Source: CAZJAH01 sp964544155
Lineage (GTDB): Bacteria; Bacteroidota; Ignavibacteria; Kapaibacteriales; UBA2268
Assembly: GCA_964544155.1 (NCBI GenBank)
Contig: CAZJAH010000024.1
Coordinates: 1-43,034, forward strand
Reading direction: 5' to 3'
DNA: 43,034 nucleotides
Position numbers and translations under genes: made by a program. Below the pieces are notes generated by a model. That model made no database searches. It had not been told where the DNA came from and saw only the letters and a program-made list of their open reading frames with translations. Positions 24,253-33,468 of this stretch are shown here, one piece after another (positions within the stretch are counted from its first letter, which is position 1; each line of letters opens with the position of its first letter).

Positions 24253-25536
24253 TTATAAAGTAGACTGATGAATCATATTATTGTTTACGGCAAATTTTGG
24301 TTTTCCTTTAAGTTTCATTCCTATATATGGTGAATTTCCCGATTTTGATTTAAAGTTACTTTTGTTTACGATCCATTCTTCGTCAGGATCAAATATTGTC
24401 AGGTTTGCATCTGCGTTTTTTTCAATTTTTATTTCAGCTAATCCTAATATTCTTCTCGGATTAACAGACATTTTATTAATAAGTTCATTTATGCTTAGCC
24501 TGTCTTTGTGAACGAGATAAGTCAGCGATACAGCCAGCGAAGTTTCAAGGCCGATAATACCATAAGGTGCCAGTTCATATTCGACGTCTTTTTCATGCAG
24601 GGCGTGAGGGGCATGGTCTGTTGCAATTGCATCAATAGTCCCGTCTGCAAGGCCTTCAATAATTGCTTCTATATCATCCTTTGACCTTAGCGGCGGATTC
24701 ATCTTAAGGTTTGTATCGTATGACTCCAAAAGCCCGTCAGAGAGGCTGAAATGATGAGGAGCGGCTTCACAGCTTATTCTCAATCCCCGCTTTTTAGCGT
24801 CGCGCACAAGCCTTACAGCGCCGGCAGAACTGATATGCTGCACATGGTAGCGTCTGTTTCCGCAATGCTCGGCAAGCATTATATCGCGTGCCACGATAAT
24901 GTCTTCAGCGACCGTGGGATAACCTTTAAGGCCAAGTTTATATGAAAGTGCACTTTCATTCATGGCAAAACCTGCCGTTAGTGATTTTTCCTCGCAATGC
25001 TGGCTAAGCATGAGGTCTGCAGTAGAGGCGTAGTCAAACGCCCTGCGCATAGTTTCGCTATCCATTACGGGATCACCGTCATCAGTAAAAAAGAGAGCGC
25101 CGGCCTCGCGCATTTCAAGCATAGAGCTAATTAATTTACCTTCTCGCTTCCGGGTAATACAACCAGACAGGTGAACATCTGTCAGCAGGCCTTTAGCCTT
25201 TCCCAGAATATATTCAATTACAGTTGCGTTATCAATTACAGGATCCGTATTCGGCATACAGACAACTCCCGTGATTCCTCCGTTAGCGGCTGCAGCTGCG
25301 CCTGTAGCTGTTTCTTCTTTGTACTCAAAGCCAGGTTCGCGGAAATGCACCTGCATATCGAACATTCCAGGTGAGCAAACCCATCCGCGGGCTTCTATTT
25401 CTTCGGTTTCGTTATCAATGGCTGCTTTGCCCTCATCGCAATGTATGATTTTTCCATCCCTGAGCCAGAGATTGAGCTCTTTGTCAAGATCCTGAACGGG
25501 ACTTATTACTCGTATGTTTTTGAAATAAACGTTCAA
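24253..25536 (-). CDS. pyrC: Dihydroorotase (class I)
   Basis: 427 residues, amidohydrolase fold. It cyclises carbamoyl-aspartate to dihydroorotate in pyrimidine synthesis. Metal-site positions are present: His64 in QVHFREPG, the acidic pair of FTDDGDPV (Asp152-Asp153), His180 in SQHCEE, His234 in HVQHISS and Asp307 in ATDHAPH. The first histidine of the usual HxH pair is Gln62, a variant I recall from Bacteroidota enzymes. The start is a TTG at 25536 with a strong GGAGGAG 2-8 bases upstream, and no ATG fits better. It is probably active, though a non-catalytic PyrC-like partner of aspartate carbamoyltransferase cannot be excluded. Confidence 0.88.
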   Translation of the reverse strand: MNVYFKNIRVISPVQDLDKELNLWLRDGKIIHCDEGKAAIDNETEEIEARGWVCSPGMFDMQVHFREPGFEYKEETATGAAAAANGGITGVVCMPNTDPVIDNATVIEYILGKAKGLLTDVHLSGCITRKREGKLISSMLEMREAGALFFTDDGDPVMDSETMRRAFDYASTADLMLSQHCEEKSLTAGFAMNESALSYKLGLKGYPTVAEDIIVARDIMLAEHCGNRRYHVQHISSAGAVRLVRDAKKRGLRISCEAAPHHFSLSDGLLESYDTNLKMNPPLRSKDDIEAIIEGLADGTIDAIATDHAPHALHEKDVEYELAPYGIIGLETSLAVSLTYLVHKDRLSINELINKMSVNPRRILGLAEIKIEKNADANLTIFDPDEEWIVNKSNFKSKSGNSPYIGMKLKGKPKFAVNNNMIHQSTL

Positions 25537-25663
25537 TGCTCCTCCAAGCTGTTTTAGCCGTTTAGGTTAAATTTGTGTTATTTTTTTCAGTATATCTTTG
25601 CAAAACTAATTTTCAGCATATCTTTGCAAATCTACGAAATATCCTTAAAAATTTCAGGCTAAA

Positions 25664-26410
25664 TTAAGGTTTCTCGTAAATTTTGGATTTCATCAGGCCC
25701 ATCATGTGAAGCCTGTGTTTTAAAGATACAGATAGCACTCCGAGGCCGTATTTGACTGAACGCCTGAAATTGATTGATGATGCTTCTTTAAAATATTTTG
25801 TCGGACAGGTGATTTCGGCAATTTCATATCCCGCGTAAAAGATTTGTGACAGCATTTGATTGTCGAATACGAAGTCATCTGAATTCGCCTTATAATTTAT
25901 ATTTCTGAGCACTTCCGCGTTAAACGCCCTGTATCCTGTATGGTATTCGGATAATTTCTGGTCTATCATTAAATTTTGGAACAAAGTCAGGAAACGGTTT
26001 GCCACGTATTTGTAGTATGGCATCCCCCCTTTTAAGGCTCCTTTGCCGAGTATACGCGAACCCATAACTACTGGATAAACCTCATTAGCGATCAGGTATG
26101 TCATTGATGGTATGAGCAAAGGGGTATACTGATAATCAGGATGCAGCATGATAACTATATCTCCACCCAGCTCTAAGGCTTTGTTATAGCATGACTTCTG
26201 GTTGCCGCCGTAGCCTTTGTTTTGTTCATGGACTATTACATGATTGATGCCCAGTTTTTTCCCGAGTTCCGCTGTGTTATCCTGGCTTGCGTCATCAACC
26301 AATACAATATCATCTACTATATCTCGGGGAATCTCGTTTAATGTGATCTCAAGCGTTTTCTCGGCATTATAGGCCGGTAATACAACTATAACTTTCTTGT
26401 TATTAATCAT
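25664..26410 (-). CDS. Family 2 glycosyltransferase (DPM1-like)
   Basis: 248 residues with a GT-A fold. Motifs are VVLPAYNAEKTLE (about 9-21), DDIVLVDDASQDNT (about 34-47) and MLHPDYQYTP (about 92-101), which replaces the usual DxD with a HPD form seen in the dolichyl-phosphate-mannose synthase branch. No membrane helix follows, so it is a soluble or peripheral enzyme, likely making a polyprenyl-phosphate sugar for the GT-C protein encoded downstream. The next gene upstream on this strand is the TPR-fused GT-C, about 77 bases away. The sugar is not determined. Confidence 0.88.
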   Translation of the reverse strand: MINNKKVIVVLPAYNAEKTLEITLNEIPRDIVDDIVLVDDASQDNTAELGKKLGINHVIVHEQNKGYGGNQKSCYNKALELGGDIVIMLHPDYQYTPLLIPSMTYLIANEVYPVVMGSRILGKGALKGGMPYYKYVANRFLTLFQNLMIDQKLSEYHTGYRAFNAEVLRNINYKANSDDFVFDNQMLSQIFYAGYEIAEITCPTKYFKEASSINFRRSVKYGLGVLSVSLKHRLHMMGLMKSKIYEKP

Positions 26411-26487
26411 TTATAACTGCTCAATTGATAATTATTAACTAAAACAGCTTAAAGCATTGAAATACTTTATGCTTTATTTAATTTATA

Positions 26488-28392
26488 CTATTTAGTATTA
26501 TTATTAAAGAAAGCCACAACCTGGCGGTCCAGTTTGCCTCCTTTGTTTACTACTTTTTGTGCCAGTTCTCGGGCTTTTTCGATATCATTATTTTTTATGT
26601 GATATTTAATTATATTATTCAGAGCCGTGAAGTTATTTGGGTCGATCATAACTGTTCTTTCCCATATTTCTTTGGCTTTTTCGAGATGTCCCTGTACAGC
26701 GTAAACCGAACCCAGGTTCTGCAATGCTGTAGCATTCGATGGATTATGCGCCAGAGCAGATTCCGTATACCGGACTGCTTTGTCATATTCTTTTAGCTCG
26801 AAGTAGGCTCTGCCGATATCCACCAACCACTCGGGCCTGTTATCATTTTCAAGCGCTATCCGGTAGTGTTCGATCGCTTTATCCCATAAATTTCTGCGCG
26901 CGTATGATTTTGCAAGGTTGTAATTGGCTATCGGGTCTTCAGGCTCCTTTGCAAGAGTTTTCTTAGCGTATTCCGCTGCTTTTTCCCATTCTTCTTTTTG
27001 AAGATATATGTAGGAGAGGTCGGAATTTAGGAATATATTACCAGGGCTTAGTTCGATTGCTTTTTTCTGAATTTCTATTGCCTTATCAAACCGGCCTTCC
27101 GAGATATAGCCTTTGGCCAGATTGATGTATCCTCTTGCCTTATCAGGGTGCGTTTCTATGGCATGATTCCAATAGCTGAACCTGTTCTCAAAAACATCCT
27201 GGTACATGTATGCCTTAGCTGTGTATAATCCTACTATGATAAGCCCGGCTGCCAGAATTTTTTTTGAATTAAAATTAATATCCTTTGATTTAAGAAACGC
27301 GCCCAAAAGAATCAGGATTCCGATAATAGGCATATAAGCCCTGTGCTCGGCGTAGTCGAAGAAATCCTCGACATATTTGATCCTTACGAAAAGCGACGGC
27401 AGTATAAATAACACAAACCAAAGCAAACCGGTCAAATATAAATTCTTATTTTCTCCCGAAAAAAAATATAGAACTACCAGGCCCGCAAGCACGGCCAGGC
27501 CGAAGATTATGGTAATGGAGTCAAAGCCAGCGAATCCCACCATATTGACAGGAAAGAATATTTTACCAGCCAGCGACGGTATAGTCGGCAGGCTGTAAAT
27601 GAATGAGCTAAGGCTCACTTCATCTTCGCCGGCTAGCAGGTGTGAAACGCTCATACGCGCTGTCAGGAATATAAGCGCTGCAATTATCCATACCGCCCCA
27701 AGAATGAAATTCCTTCTATCCGAAAATTTTTCCTTTCTTACTGCTAAAACGTACATCACGGCAATCAATGGAAGCATTACGGCTATTTCTTTTGTGAAAA
27801 GCCCAGCCAGGAAAAGAGTGCCGTGAGCAGCAAGGCTCAGATAGCTTCTGGCTCCTTTCATATCATAATACATTACCAAAAAGATAAATGAAGGCACAAG
27901 GAAAAATGCCGCCAGGGAATCGTTCCTGCCGGCAACCCATGATACCGCCGGAGTCAATACCGGAGCTGCAGCGAAAAATAGTGTCAGTATCAGGCTTAAA
28001 TTCTTAGTGAATTTCAGCTTAATGAGCAGGAGATAAATAAAAATGCTTGAAAAAACATGCAAAAATATATTGGTAAGATTATAAGAAACCGGATCGAGCT
28101 CTCCCCTTTTGGCATCCAGCAGAAAGGTCATACCAAGCATCGGCCTGTAATAGCTCGCCCCGAAAGTGGTCTGAAACGGAACGGCCAGGTAATCAGGCCT
28201 GTCCACATATTGCAGGTATTCACTCGCGAACTTATTATCATCAAGATATGTAAATTCATAATCGATTGACTTTGCGTAAAGCAAAAAAGCAAATAACCCG
28301 CAAAGCAGAGCATATAGCGGGATCATGTATTTAACCGGGAATTTTGAGCCTCCGGTTTGCTTTTTATTTCTTTTTTTTATTTTTTTGACCAT
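26488..28392 (-). CDS. TMTC-like membrane glycosyltransferase fused to TPRs
   Basis: 634 residues. About 11 predicted membrane helices (about 20-400) include FTYLDDNKF in the first periplasmic loop, YYRPMLGMTFLLD, YNLTNIFLHV and VSWVAGRNDSLAAFF. These recall eukaryotic TMTC and bacterial GT-C O-mannosyltransferase-like proteins. Residues about 415-625 form some six tetratricopeptide repeats (ARGYINLAKGYISEGRFDKAIE, EPDPIANYNLAKSYARRN). Inferred role: transfer of a polyprenyl-linked sugar to proteins or glycans, with TPRs binding the acceptor. A basic N-terminal tail precedes the first helix. It lies 28 bases after the stop of the YfhO-like gene. Confidence 0.85.
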   Translation of the reverse strand: MVKKIKKRNKKQTGGSKFPVKYMIPLYALLCGLFAFLLYAKSIDYEFTYLDDNKFASEYLQYVDRPDYLAVPFQTTFGASYYRPMLGMTFLLDAKRGELDPVSYNLTNIFLHVFSSIFIYLLLIKLKFTKNLSLILTLFFAAAPVLTPAVSWVAGRNDSLAAFFLVPSFIFLVMYYDMKGARSYLSLAAHGTLFLAGLFTKEIAVMLPLIAVMYVLAVRKEKFSDRRNFILGAVWIIAALIFLTARMSVSHLLAGEDEVSLSSFIYSLPTIPSLAGKIFFPVNMVGFAGFDSITIIFGLAVLAGLVVLYFFSGENKNLYLTGLLWFVLFILPSLFVRIKYVEDFFDYAEHRAYMPIIGILILLGAFLKSKDINFNSKKILAAGLIIVGLYTAKAYMYQDVFENRFSYWNHAIETHPDKARGYINLAKGYISEGRFDKAIEIQKKAIELSPGNIFLNSDLSYIYLQKEEWEKAAEYAKKTLAKEPEDPIANYNLAKSYARRNLWDKAIEHYRIALENDNRPEWLVDIGRAYFELKEYDKAVRYTESALAHNPSNATALQNLGSVYAVQGHLEKAKEIWERTVMIDPNNFTALNNIIKYHIKNNDIEKARELAQKVVNKGGKLDRQVVAFFNNNTK

Positions 28393-28420
28393 TATTGTTT
28401 TCGATGCCAGATGTTAAAAA

Positions 28421-31252
28421 TCATTTTTTTCGATTTCTCATAAAAGCCAATCCGATAACCAGCGCAAAAGCAATTGTGGATATTGATGATACCATAAGCC
28501 CCGTCCTGTACATGGGAACCATGTATCTGAGGTGAATCTCATTTTCACCGGGCTCTATTACTGCGCCCATCATTCCGGAATTTATCCTGTGGATATTTGC
28601 TTGCTGCCCGTTAATTTTCAGCTCCCACCCTTTCTCGTATGGTATGGAAAAATTCAGCATAGAGTTTTTATCAACTGTGATCTTCCCTTTAATATTGTCG
28701 GGTTCATACAGGGTATATTCGAATTTATTCTTTGCCCTTGCTTCGTATTTTTTTTGTACTTCCAAAGTATCATTGTATGAAACAAAGAAGTCATACAGAT
28801 TAAAATTCCCATGGGTGAATTCAAACATCATCTTGTTTGTCCCCGCGGGCAGGTTAAATCTCATATTATATTTTTTATCGCCAGTGTAAAGATTGAACCA
28901 GGGCACATTTGTGTTAAGCTCAGAGTAGTTTTGCTCTTCCGTTCGGAAATGTATCTTCATTTTCGCGCCTTTAGGGGCGTCAACGCCCAAGTTCATCAGT
29001 ATCTTTGTTATTTCCTCATTAATATTACTAATTGTAAATTCCAGCCCACCATTGCCTTCTCTTGACCTGAACTTAATGCTCTTTGGGAAAGCGTTCTCTG
29101 AAATGATAATATTCCTTAAGTCAAAATCATTCTGCACAGTAAGGTAATCATCTTTGCCGAAATCTTTGATCGGCAGCAGATCTTTCGGGAATTCTTCATC
29201 GACAGCGGCATAGTACAGCAGCAGTTTTTCTTTTTCAATAAAGGGCAGCTCGCGGGTATCAGTTAGCGTAACAAGGCTGTCATAAGCGAAAATCAGTTCA
29301 AGCGGATAATTGTTCTTATGAATAATGCTTTCACCTGTTTGGTGATAAGGCTCATAACCTGTTATGAGAAAGTTCGGATTATTAGTAACAATGTATTTGC
29401 AGCCAAGATAATTGGTTACGAACGGCATATACTCAGATTTTCTGGAACTCAGCTGTATATAACTGGGCCCGAATTTGAGGCTTCTTTCTGTATATCTGAT
29501 GAAATCTATGTAAGCCGGGGTATTGAGTGGCAGATATGACTTTAATCCCTTATATTCCTGGATTAGCGCATCATTGAATAATGCCGAGCTATATGTTTTA
29601 TCAATCCTGTAAATATTATCCGGATCGTTTTCTTTTATATAATTTATTGCATCCATACTGTCATCGTAATAAAGGACATTATCTTCCCTGAAGTCCTTTT
29701 TCATTGTATATCTTTCATTCACGGCCGGGTAAGATGAATAAAGTATCTCTACAAATATCATGAATATCAGGACAGCCAGTGAACCTTTCGCCATAGAAGA
29801 TTTTGTCAGGCCTCTCAGTGCTAATGTGTAAATTCCTAGAATCATTATCGCCACGCTTGATTTTAAAAGCATCTCATTGACCTGCTCTCCTGTAAGGCCT
29901 AATATGGCATCTGAAGCAAACACACTTGAGATAAGTAAAACTGATAAAGCCGTCAGGGTAATATACAATCCTTTAATGGATAATTTCCCTGCTTCGATTA
30001 TCTTATGAAACGCGATTGCGCCATAAAGCACCATAAGCATGGTAGCAAAAAGTGTCCAGCGGTATTGTATTGTGCTTAAGGCATTGAAAATATAGGAAAA
30101 TACGGGAAATACCAGAAACATTAGCATCAGCAAGCCGAATATTAGATGAATTGTTCTTTCCCTTCCATTTGTAAGAAGAAAGAGCTGCGGAATTAACAAA
30201 AGATTTAACAAGCCGGCATAAATCATTGGAAATTCATAGTAGTTGGTGTAACGCCTTGTGACTAAATAGTCTTCCATAAATGCCTTATAGAACTCACTTC
30301 CCACTCCGGTCAGATTGGCCGAAAAGATACGGAATATCAACTGAAAATAGTAATTCACCGTATCGAGTATGGCAGGCATCACTGCCATATCTTCACCCAC
30401 ACGCGGACTGGTTGCTATAGTATAAACCCTCGGCAGGTAAAAAACCGCCGCTATTCCAAATGCCAGCCCTACAACAAGCCCAGTCATCAGCAGGAATCTG
30501 ATTACATCCCCTGACGTTCTTTTTTCATAAATAAGGTAGCGGTAGACCAGATATAAAGCGTAGAAAAAGGCGAACTGGAAAACAAAGTATATCGATATCA
30601 TCAGCAGCAATGCCAGGGATATCACCATAATGATGAATTTGTTTTCCCGGATCCATTTTTCAGCGCCTAATAGCGCCAGAGGCAGCAGCGCCACAAATGA
30701 ATGAAACTGGTAATGCTGGCCCCATATAACCGCGAATCCGCTGAAAGTGTAAAGCAGAGCTCCGGTGAGCACGGCGTTTTTGTTTAATCTTAGATAACTT
30801 AGATATTTATAGGTCAAAAATCCGCTTAGCAGGAATTTTACAAGCGCTACCCATATAAATATATAAATTATATTCTCCTTACCGGCAATAAGATTAAATA
30901 TAGTAATGGGATCCGTAAGCATGGGAGATATGGAATAGATATTTGTGCCGGCGCCAATCCGGTCCGACCAGCCATATATATCCCCGGATTCAACCATATC
31001 AGCCACAAGGTAGTAGTTTGGCCAGTAGGTATCAACGTTATCCTTGCCGATATCGGTATAAGCGTAAAGCTTATCGCCAAAGAAGAAACTGAAGTAAATT
31101 ACAAATGCTAAAACAAGCACTCCGCCAATTATTATATAGGGATAATACTTATCGTCGATATTAAGGATGTTTTTATGAAAAGCAGGAGAGTTTTCAACTA
31201 TTGCTGAATTTTGATTGCCTGATTTTTTACCGGAACTTTTTTTCGCAGCCAT
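28421..31252 (-). CDS. YfhO-family membrane protein
   Basis: 943 residues. A basic, disordered N-terminus (about 1-30) is followed by 12 to 13 predicted membrane helices (to about residue 515). A large extracytoplasmic region (about 520-905) ends in a beta-sandwich, and one last helix (about 915-937) closes the protein. The layout, the ending FSIPYEKGWELKINGQQANIHR and GENEIHLRYMVP are typical of the YfhO family. YfhO in Gram-positives is linked to glycosylation of teichoic acids as a GT-C enzyme. AAGGA lies upstream of the ATG. It is the first gene of the three-gene glycosylation group. Confidence 0.9.
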   Translation of the reverse strand: MAAKKSSGKKSGNQNSAIVENSPAFHKNILNIDDKYYPYIIIGGVLVLAFVIYFSFFFGDKLYAYTDIGKDNVDTYWPNYYLVADMVESGDIYGWSDRIGAGTNIYSISPMLTDPITIFNLIAGKENIIYIFIWVALVKFLLSGFLTYKYLSYLRLNKNAVLTGALLYTFSGFAVIWGQHYQFHSFVALLPLALLGAEKWIRENKFIIMVISLALLLMISIYFVFQFAFFYALYLVYRYLIYEKRTSGDVIRFLLMTGLVVGLAFGIAAVFYLPRVYTIATSPRVGEDMAVMPAILDTVNYYFQLIFRIFSANLTGVGSEFYKAFMEDYLVTRRYTNYYEFPMIYAGLLNLLLIPQLFLLTNGRERTIHLIFGLLMLMFLVFPVFSYIFNALSTIQYRWTLFATMLMVLYGAIAFHKIIEAGKLSIKGLYITLTALSVLLISSVFASDAILGLTGEQVNEMLLKSSVAIMILGIYTLALRGLTKSSMAKGSLAVLIFMIFVEILYSSYPAVNERYTMKKDFREDNVLYYDDSMDAINYIKENDPDNIYRIDKTYSSALFNDALIQEYKGLKSYLPLNTPAYIDFIRYTERSLKFGPSYIQLSSRKSEYMPFVTNYLGCKYIVTNNPNFLITGYEPYHQTGESIIHKNNYPLELIFAYDSLVTLTDTRELPFIEKEKLLLYYAAVDEEFPKDLLPIKDFGKDDYLTVQNDFDLRNIIISENAFPKSIKFRSREGNGGLEFTISNINEEITKILMNLGVDAPKGAKMKIHFRTEEQNYSELNTNVPWFNLYTGDKKYNMRFNLPAGTNKMMFEFTHGNFNLYDFFVSYNDTLEVQKKYEARAKNKFEYTLYEPDNIKGKITVDKNSMLNFSIPYEKGWELKINGQQANIHRINSGMMGAVIEPGENEIHLRYMVPMYRTGLMVSSISTIAFALVIGLAFMRNRKK

Positions 31253-31319
31253 TTAATTTCCTTACTTCGAACAATTCTGACAGGCAAATATATTAAAAAA
31301 ATCTCATCATAACGAAGAA

Positions 31320-31901
31320 TTATCCGGCTTCGATTATTTCACCTGTTTGAGTACCGTCAGCCTGGATCATGGGATAATCGGGCACAACCTCCCCCCTTTG
31401 AATCCTCTTGAGCTTGCTTTTGGCTAACGCTCTTTTTAGCGGAGAGATTCTTTCGTAGAATAGCACACCCCTTAAGTGATCGATCTCATGCTGCATTACT
31501 CTTGCCAGAAATCCGCCAATTTCGCGCACGTATTCGTGCATATCCAGGTCGTAATATCTGACCTTAATGGATTCGGGCCTCTCTACTCTTTCGAAAAATT
31601 CCGGAACGCTGAGGCATCCTTCGTCTATGGATTCGATTTCCTCGGATGTTTCCAGTATTTCAGGGTTAATCATGGTGACCGGCCGGGGAGTGTTCCTGGT
31701 ACCCACTGATGTATCTATAACCAGGGCAGAATTAAGGTCGCCTATCTGATTAGCCGCGAGGCCTACCCCGTTAGAAATATTATACATTGTATCGTAAAGG
31801 TTATTCACAAGCTGCACTATTTCGTCACTGATATCCTCTATATCCTTTGTTTTGTTCTTTAAAACAGGGTGAAAGCTGTTATATATGGGAACTACTGCCA
31901 T
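31320..31901 (-). CDS. def: Peptide deformylase
   Basis: 193 residues. It carries all three deformylase motifs: GVGLAANQIG (45-54), EGCLSVP (94-100, metal ligand Cys96) and QHEIDHLRG (137-145, ligands His138 and His142, catalytic Glu139). It removes the formyl group from N-terminal methionine of nascent proteins. The gene is the head of the leftward transcript and diverges from murD; the glycosylation genes follow it after 67 bases. Identification is firm. Confidence 0.97.
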   Translation of the reverse strand: MAVVPIYNSFHPVLKNKTKDIEDISDEIVQLVNNLYDTMYNISNGVGLAANQIGDLNSALVIDTSVGTRNTPRPVTMINPEILETSEEIESIDEGCLSVPEFFERVERPESIKVRYYDLDMHEYVREIGGFLARVMQHEIDHLRGVLFYERISPLKRALAKSKLKRIQRGEVVPDYPMIQADGTQTGEIIEAG

Positions 31902-32056
31902 TTTTTCTTGTTGATTTTTTTTGTTTATAAATTACTCGAACTAAAAACGCAAAGGCATTTCTAATATTATTAGATAATTCTCTGCTATAATTATAATTTT
32001 GTTATCCGGCAATTAAAAACAATTTTATAAAATATTCTGGAATAAGAGAGAAAAAA
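31902..32056. promoter_or_regulatory. Divergent promoter region def / murD
   Basis: An AT-rich 155-bp stretch between two divergent genes. On the plus strand TATAAT occurs near 31986-31991, followed by TAATTTTG, which fits the Bacteroidota TAnnTTTG form. No matching -35 element stands out. Confidence 0.35.
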
Positions 32057-33391
32057 ATGAAAGTAGTAATAGCGGGAGCCGCCAGAAGCGGCTTGGCGGC
32101 TGCAAAGCTCGCAAAATCGGAATCTTATGATGTATTTCTGACAGAACTAAAAAATGAAGATAAATCCTCTGAAGTAAAGAAAACACTTATCGAACATGAT
32201 ATTCCTCATGAATTCGGCGGGCATAGCTATTCGAAATTATCCGGAGCTGATTATCTTGTGGTTTCTCCAGGCATCCCTCCCACAGCCGAAATAATAAAAG
32301 AAGCTGAAAATCAAAAAATTAAGATCATTAGCGAAATTGAATTTGCCTGGATGCACTGCAATAATCCGATTATAGCAATTACCGGAACTAACGGAAAGAC
32401 CACTACTACAGCTCTCACAGCCTATATCATTAATAATTCAGGCAGAAAGGCTGTTGCCACAGGTAATATCGGGCTGCCGATGTCTTCGGTTGTCAAAGGG
32501 CTTAAAAAGGATGAGATAGTCGTTGCTGAATTAAGCAGTTACCAGCTTGACCGGATAATAGATTTCAGGCCGGATGTGGCTGTTATACTCAACATTACGC
32601 CTGATCATCTCTCATATCATGGCAGCATGGAAAGCTACATAAATGCAAAATTTAAAATTTCCGCTAACCAGAATGAAAAAAATTTGTTAATTTTGAATCA
32701 TGATGATGAGATAAGCTCCCGGGGGGAAATCAAATCAAATGTGGAGCTTGCTTATTTTTCAATGTCATCGGCCGTTAGGGGGATTTATAACGACCGGGGC
32801 AGAATGATGATTAATTTCAGACAGCATAAAGTAGCGGAGGAAATAATGCTATTCAATGAATTAGCGCTTCCGGGCGTGCATAACGCCTATAATTCCATGG
32901 CGGCTGCCCTGGCAGCCCGAGCACTAGAAGTACGAAACGAAAACATTCGCGACAGCCTCAGGACTTTCAAGGGGGTCGAACACAGGCTGGAATTCGTGCG
33001 TTCCATCAGCGGTATAGATTTTATCAATGATTCAAAAGCAACTAATATCAACGCGACCTGGTTCGCGCTATCAAGCTATGACAGGCCGGTTATCTGGCTT
33101 GCCGGAGGACGCGGTGATAACAACGACTATTCACAGCTCGATAAGGTCGTCGGCGAAAATGTAAAGGCTATAGTCTCTATCGGCGAAGAATCAGAAAACA
33201 TTTTCAACTACTTCTGCACTAAAAAAAGATGCGTACAGGAGCAGACACTCGAAAGCGCAGTCAAAGCCGCTTACGAACTCGCTGATTTGGGCGATATTGT
33301 TCTGTTTACACCGGCATGTAAATCATTTGATATGTTTATGAACTTTGAGCAGAGAGGCGAATATTTTAAAGAAATAGTAAATTCCTTGTAA
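32057..33391 (+). CDS. murD: UDP-N-acetylmuramoylalanine-D-glutamate ligase
   Basis: 444 residues, the usual MurD length. The N-terminal Rossmann domain starts MKVVIAGAARSGLAAAKLA; the ATP-binding loop is AITGTNGKTTTTAL (about 112-125). ELSSYQLD, LNITPDHLSYHG, VEHRLEFV, INDSKATNINAT and the C-terminal LFTPACKSFDMFMNFEQRG match the Mur ligase family. It adds D-glutamate to UDP-MurNAc-L-Ala in the cytoplasm. AGAGAGAAAAAA precedes the ATG. It is followed by ftsW after 77 bases; murG, murC and other division-cluster genes are not present here. Confidence 0.97.
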   Translation: MKVVIAGAARSGLAAAKLAKSESYDVFLTELKNEDKSSEVKKTLIEHDIPHEFGGHSYSKLSGADYLVVSPGIPPTAEIIKEAENQKIKIISEIEFAWMHCNNPIIAITGTNGKTTTTALTAYIINNSGRKAVATGNIGLPMSSVVKGLKKDEIVVAELSSYQLDRIIDFRPDVAVILNITPDHLSYHGSMESYINAKFKISANQNEKNLLILNHDDEISSRGEIKSNVELAYFSMSSAVRGIYNDRGRMMINFRQHKVAEEIMLFNELALPGVHNAYNSMAAALAARALEVRNENIRDSLRTFKGVEHRLEFVRSISGIDFINDSKATNINATWFALSSYDRPVIWLAGGRGDNNDYSQLDKVVGENVKAIVSIGEESENIFNYFCTKKRCVQEQTLESAVKAAYELADLGDIVLFTPACKSFDMFMNFEQRGEYFKEIVNSL

Positions 33392-33468
33392 AAAGAAAAC
33401 AGTAAATTCTTTACAAAGGAACTCATTAAAATTCTTTTTAAGAAGATATGGTTAATTAATTATAAATT

